From the NCBI GenBank assembly GCA_937959175.1, contig CALGAS010000384.1, forward strand, positions 1 to 6,948: DNA of 6,948 bases, written 5' to 3'. The notes under the pieces were generated by a model. The model was given only the letters and a program-made list of their open reading frames with translations, made no database searches and was not told the origin of the DNA. A program made the position numbers and the translations under genes. The stretch's first letter is position 1. Each line of letters opens with the position of its first letter. Below are positions 6,348 through 6,948 of the stretch, in pieces. Source of the stretch: an uncultured bacterium. GTDB taxonomy: Bacteria > Planctomycetota > Planctomycetia > Pirellulales > UBA1268.

Positions 6348-6421
6348 GGGCGATTAGCTCAGTTGGTTAGAGCACCAGCTCGACAAGCTGGGGGTCAAAG
6401 GTTCGAGTCCTTTATCGCCCA
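6348..6421 (+). tRNA. tRNA-Val (GAC), with C33
   Basis: A complete 74-base cloverleaf. Acceptor GGGCGAT/ATCGCCC (7 bp), T8 A9, D arm GCTC/GAGC with loop AGTTGGTTA, anticodon stem CCAGC/GCTGG, variable loop GGGTC, T arm AAAGG/CCTTT with loop TTCGAGT, discriminator A. The anticodon loop TCGACAA places GAC at 6382-6384, reading GTC and GTT codons; A35, C36 and A73 are the bacterial valine identity bases. It resembles the E. coli Val(GAC) tRNA in layout. Odd point: position 33 (base 6381) is C, where U is nearly universal. Position 32-38 could pair (T-A) to give a six-bp stem and five-base loop. The 3' CCA is not encoded (next bases CTC). All other positions are canonical, so a working gene is more likely than a decayed one. 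Confidence 0.9.
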
Positions 6422-6632
6422 CTCCTCTCGATGATTTGGTCGATCGCCTCCTTCAGCACATCGACGATTGCCTGGAGGGCCTTGCGTTGCTCCTTCACGC
6501 CGCCCCCAACTGCTCCTCCTTGGCGCTCAAGAGCCGGGAGCGGGCCCGGATTACGAGGGGAAACTCGGTGAACCGCGCGGTGAAGGTCCGCTTGCTTCGG
6601 TTACGCCGTAGCGAGCGGACAGCGGCGATCCA
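6412..6632 (-). pseudogene. Possible frameshifted gene remnant beside the tRNA
   Basis: I do not recognise this. On the minus strand one frame, open from 6632, ends with ARSRLLSAKEEQLGAA and a TGA at 6497-6495. In the -1 frame, starting from a GTG at 6498 that overlaps that stop (GTGA), the sequence goes on as VKEQRKALQAIVDVLKEAIDQ and stops at 6414-6412, inside the tRNA acceptor sequence. Joined together, the two read as one charged amphipathic helix, which suggests a single protein broken by a one-base shift, or two overlapping small genes. AAGGAGGAG stands 13-14 bases before the GTG. There is no convincing start for the first part. A plus-strand frame over the same bases (6436-6636) is also open, so coding on either strand is uncertain. 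Confidence 0.22.
6586..6620. repeat. Imperfect palindrome downstream of tRNA-Val
   Basis: GTCCGCTTGCT (6586-6596) and AGCGAGCGGAC (6610-6620) are inverted repeats with one T/G position, and CGG/CCG inside the loop adds three more pairs around a five-base loop. No T-tract follows on either strand. Its form resembles dispersed REP-like elements; copy number cannot be judged here. Confidence 0.7.
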
Positions 6633-6651
6633 TTAGCCGGGCTACCCTGAT

Positions 6652-6681
6652 GAAAGAAACTGGTCCCATTCACAGGGCCAG
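6652..6681 (-). terminator. Intrinsic terminator of the PEP-CTERM gene
   Basis: Reading the minus strand, one base after the stop codon, CTGG-CCC pairs with GGG-a-CCAG (seven pairs, one bulged A, seven-base loop; 6681-6675 with 6667-6660), followed at once by TTTCTTTC (6659-6652). Position, stem and T-rich tail all fit a rho-independent terminator. Confidence 0.68.
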
Positions 6682-6682
6682 G

Positions 6683-6948
6683 TCAGACAGCCGGGTGTCG
6701 TCGCGGTCGCAGCCGTCGAAACCCGACGAGCCCAAGCATTCCCACCACACCTGCTCCGAGTGCGAAGGGCTCCGGCACTGCCGATACACTAATGGACCGG
6801 TTGACCACGCTCTCGTACGCCCAGTCGTTCAAAGTGACCGAGCGGGTGGCTCCGTCGAGCGTGAATTGCATCCATCCGTAGTTGAAGTCCACGCCACTGC
6901 CAAATCCGAAACCGACGAAACCCGTGCCGGAGGAGGGAAAGTTGCCTT
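6683..6948 (-). CDS. PEP-CTERM sorting-domain protein, C-terminal part
   Basis: 87 C-terminal residues are visible; the 5' part lies beyond the right edge and no start is in the window. The end carries the PEP-CTERM signal: VPEP, a hydrophobic helix (about FALGAGVVGMLGLVGF) and a basic tail (RRLRPRRHPAV). Such signals mark exported proteins for processing by exosortase, as known for the family. Just before it, NYGWMQFTLD and NDWAYES are typical of planctomycete PEP-CTERM proteins whose body domain shows the pattern YGW...DWAYE. The Gly/Phe-rich start of the visible part (GTGFVGFGFGSG) may be a linker or beta-strand region. A good intrinsic terminator follows, so this is the last gene of its transcript. 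The substrate or role of the protein cannot be told from this fragment. Confidence 0.9.
   Translation of the reverse strand, partial: GNFPSSGTGFVGFGFGSGVDFNYGWMQFTLDGATRSVTLNDWAYESVVNRSISVSAVPEPFALGAGVVGMLGLVGFRRLRPRRHPAV

Noticed and set aside
6436..6636. 66-codon plus-strand frame after tRNA-Val
   Set aside because: It needs a TTG start without a Shine-Dalgarno and I recognise no domain; it competes with the minus-strand remnant and neither is well supported.

Overview
This GC-rich window looks chromosomal and most likely comes from a planctomycete (Planctomycetota, perhaps Pirellulales). Two protein types at the edges point that way: a DUF1559 pseudopilin-like protein with a prepilin-type N-terminus, and a PEP-CTERM protein ending in VPEP, a hydrophobic helix and an Arg-rich tail. 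The many short structured intergenic repeats and the frequent lack of Shine-Dalgarno sequences also fit. This assignment is inference from protein style, not from a marker gene search.

Layout. Bases 1-964 (minus) hold a DUF1559 protein whose 3' end leaves the window through an almost perfect 38-bp inverted repeat. A 188-bp divergent intergenic region separates it from a plus-strand DHDPS/NAL-family class I aldolase (1153-2088). That gene converges on a type I glutamine synthetase (2130-3542, minus), and a small duplication covers the synthetase stop codon. A 240-bp spacer with a strong GC hairpin and a tandem repeat follows. Next comes a minus-strand two-gene unit: threonyl-tRNA synthetase (4142-6175) followed by a small LigD-type 3'-phosphoesterase-like protein (3783-4142), with a TGATG stop/start overlap. 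Divergent from thrS is a tRNA-Val(GAC) gene (6348-6421) whose anticodon loop has C instead of U at position 33. Bases 6422-6682 hold no clear gene; they contain an imperfect hairpin, a possible frameshifted remnant on the minus strand and a good intrinsic terminator. The terminator serves a PEP-CTERM gene (6683-6948, minus) that is cut by the right edge.

Functionally this is mostly housekeeping: ammonia assimilation (GlnA), Thr-tRNA charging (ThrS), a Val tRNA, a possible end-processing enzyme, one catabolic or amino-acid aldolase, and two cell-surface or exported planctomycete proteins. I see no CRISPR array, no intact transposase and no defence or secretion system. The points most worth a second look are the C33 tRNA, the terminal inverted repeat (possible assembly fold-back), the ThrRS/LigD-PE coupling, the two small tandem duplications that each copy a gene's stop codon, and the unrecognised remnant next to the tRNA.
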